A stretch of DNA of 7,312 bases. It comes from Treponema sp. Lineage in GTDB: Bacteria > Spirochaetota > Spirochaetia > Treponematales > Breznakiellaceae. A program made the translations under genes and the position numbers. Below are positions 6,567-7,312 of the stretch, piece by piece (within the stretch, counting starts at the first letter, position 1; the number at the start of each line of letters is the position of its first letter). The DNA lies in assembly GCA_031270205.1 (NCBI GenBank), contig JAISYA010000041.1:1-7312 (forward strand), given 5' to 3'. Below the pieces are notes generated by a model. It was not told the DNA's origin, made no database searches, and saw only the letters and a list, made by a program, of their open reading frames with translations.

Positions 6567-6572
6567 CAAAAT

Positions 6573-7312
6573 ATGAAGGTTAATACCATAATTCAGGGGG
6601 ATTGCATTGAAGAACTTAAGAAAATTCCCAATAATGCTATAGATCTCATTTTTGCCGACCCGCCGTATAATATGCAGTTAAAAAATGCATTATACAGACC
6701 TAACAATACCAAAGTTGACGGGGTTGACGACAAATGGGACAAATTTTCGTCATTTACTGAATATGATGATTTTTGTATTGCTTGGCTCAAAGAATGCAAG
6801 CGTATACTAAAGGATACAGGTTCAATATGGGTAATCGGTAGTTACCATAACATTTTTCGCGTTGGAAATATCATGCTCAATTTAGGTTTTTGGATTTTGA
6901 ACGATGTAACATGGTATAAAACAAATCCAATGCCCAATTTTCTTGGTACCCGTTTTACAAATGCTACCGAAACGCTTTTATGGTGTTCAAAAGGTGAGCA
7001 ATATAAAAAATACACATTCAATCACAAAGTAATGAAAAAATATAACGGCGGTAAGCAAATGACATCTGTTTGGCAGATTGGATTGTGTATTGGTGATGAA
7101 CGGTTAAAAGGGGACAATGGAAAAAAAGCACATTCAACACAAAAACCAGAAGAATTATTAAAAAGGGTAATTTTATCAACGTCAAAGCAAAATGAAATTG
7201 TGCTTGACCCGTTTTTCGGCACAGGTACAACCGGCGCTGTTGCAAAAAAATTGAAGAGAAATTTTATTGGTATAGAAAAAGAGTCAGAATATATTTCGCT
7301 TGCCAAAAAGAG
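6573..7312 (+). CDS. Beta-class adenine-N6 DNA methyltransferase, M.HinfI/CcrM type (GANTC), 3'-truncated
   Basis: Transfers a methyl group from S-adenosylmethionine to adenine in DNA. The 246 visible residues run in beta-class order: catalytic motif IV DPPY (29-32), then the target-recognition region, motif X HSTQKP (187-192) and the SAM-binding motif I DPFFGTGT (212-219). Stretches such as FADPPY, GVDDKWDKF, WLKECKRILK, GSIWVIGS, NPMPNFLGTRFTNATETLLW and KKAHSTQKP closely match M.HinfI as I remember it and the CcrM family, which methylate GANTC. M.HinfI has about 359 residues, so roughly a third, including the C-terminal extension, lies beyond the window. The ATG at 6573 is the only usable start: an in-frame TAG lies at 6561-6563. 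The gene is much more AT-rich than its neighbours (20 of 60 G+C in 6601-6660 against 43 of 60 in 5221-5280), suggesting horizontal transfer. A cognate endonuclease may follow, or the enzyme may be solitary; this cannot be seen. Confidence 0.95.
   Translation, partial: MKVNTIIQGDCIEELKKIPNNAIDLIFADPPYNMQLKNALYRPNNTKVDGVDDKWDKFSSFTEYDDFCIAWLKECKRILKDTGSIWVIGSYHNIFRVGNIMLNLGFWILNDVTWYKTNPMPNFLGTRFTNATETLLWCSKGEQYKKYTFNHKVMKKYNGGKQMTSVWQIGLCIGDERLKGDNGKKAHSTQKPEELLKRVILSTSKQNEIVLDPFFGTGTTGAVAKKLKRNFIGIEKESEYISLAKK

Larger units (their letters stand above)
6138..6572. other. Divergent intergenic region (435 bp)
   Basis: No convincing gene lies here. The left part (to about 6481) is GC-rich and holds a series of short perfect inverted repeats, described separately. 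The right part (about 6482-6572) is AT-rich and holds the promoter elements for the methyltransferase. Short open frames on both strands (for example 6274-6519 +, and the frame running into moxR) have no recognisable domains and overlap the palindromes. No tRNA-like cloverleaf and no recognisable riboswitch was found by eye. Confidence 0.7.

Noticed and set aside
7018..7306. Minus-strand frames opposite the methyltransferase
   Set aside because: They lie opposite a strongly conserved coding frame and show no recognisable domain.

Overview
The window looks like chromosomal DNA of a moderately GC-rich bacterium with AT-richer accessory DNA at the right edge. Short heptamer tandem repeats of the GARCARY type next to an integrase-type transposase, together with a MoxR/DUF58 pair and a full-length cobalamin-dependent MetH, would fit a spirochaete such as an environmental or gut treponeme. 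That assignment is a low-confidence inference; no rRNA or other marker gene is present.

Layout, left to right. (1) 2-250, + strand: the last 82 residues of a DDE/rve transposase, followed by two near-identical 24-25 bp direct repeats (256-314) that look like the right end of the insertion element. (2) 321-376: eight copies of a 7-bp repeat. (3) 400-6137, all on the - strand and tightly spaced: moxR-type AAA+ ATPase, then a DUF58/von Willebrand-like protein (19 bp gap), then metH (40 bp gap). (4) 6138-6572: a divergent intergenic region full of short perfect inverted repeats, ending in an 11-bp inverted repeat (arms 6391-6401 and 6471-6481). Its right arm coincides with a sharp drop in G+C. 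(5) 6573-7312, + strand: the first 246 codons of an M.HinfI/CcrM-type adenine methyltransferase, predicted to modify GANTC. Its C-terminus lies outside the window.

How the genes may work together. MoxR and DUF58 proteins are commonly co-encoded and are thought to act as an ATPase/vWA pair in the maturation or remodelling of partner proteins. MetH makes methionine from homocysteine and methyltetrahydrofolate. Their co-transcription is plausible from spacing, but metH also has its own candidate -10 box. The methyltransferase is probably the modification half of a mobile restriction-modification system or a solitary methylase; the gene that would decide is beyond the window.

The most interesting signals are regulatory. 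The methyltransferase promoter carries a GANTC site (GACTC, 6563-6567) overlapping its -10 box, which suggests methylation feedback on its own gene. Three genes (methyltransferase, moxR, metH) each have a TANNNT box exactly six bases before the ATG and no Shine-Dalgarno sequence, the arrangement expected of leaderless mRNAs. The operon-internal DUF58 gene instead has a clear AAGGA ribosome binding site.
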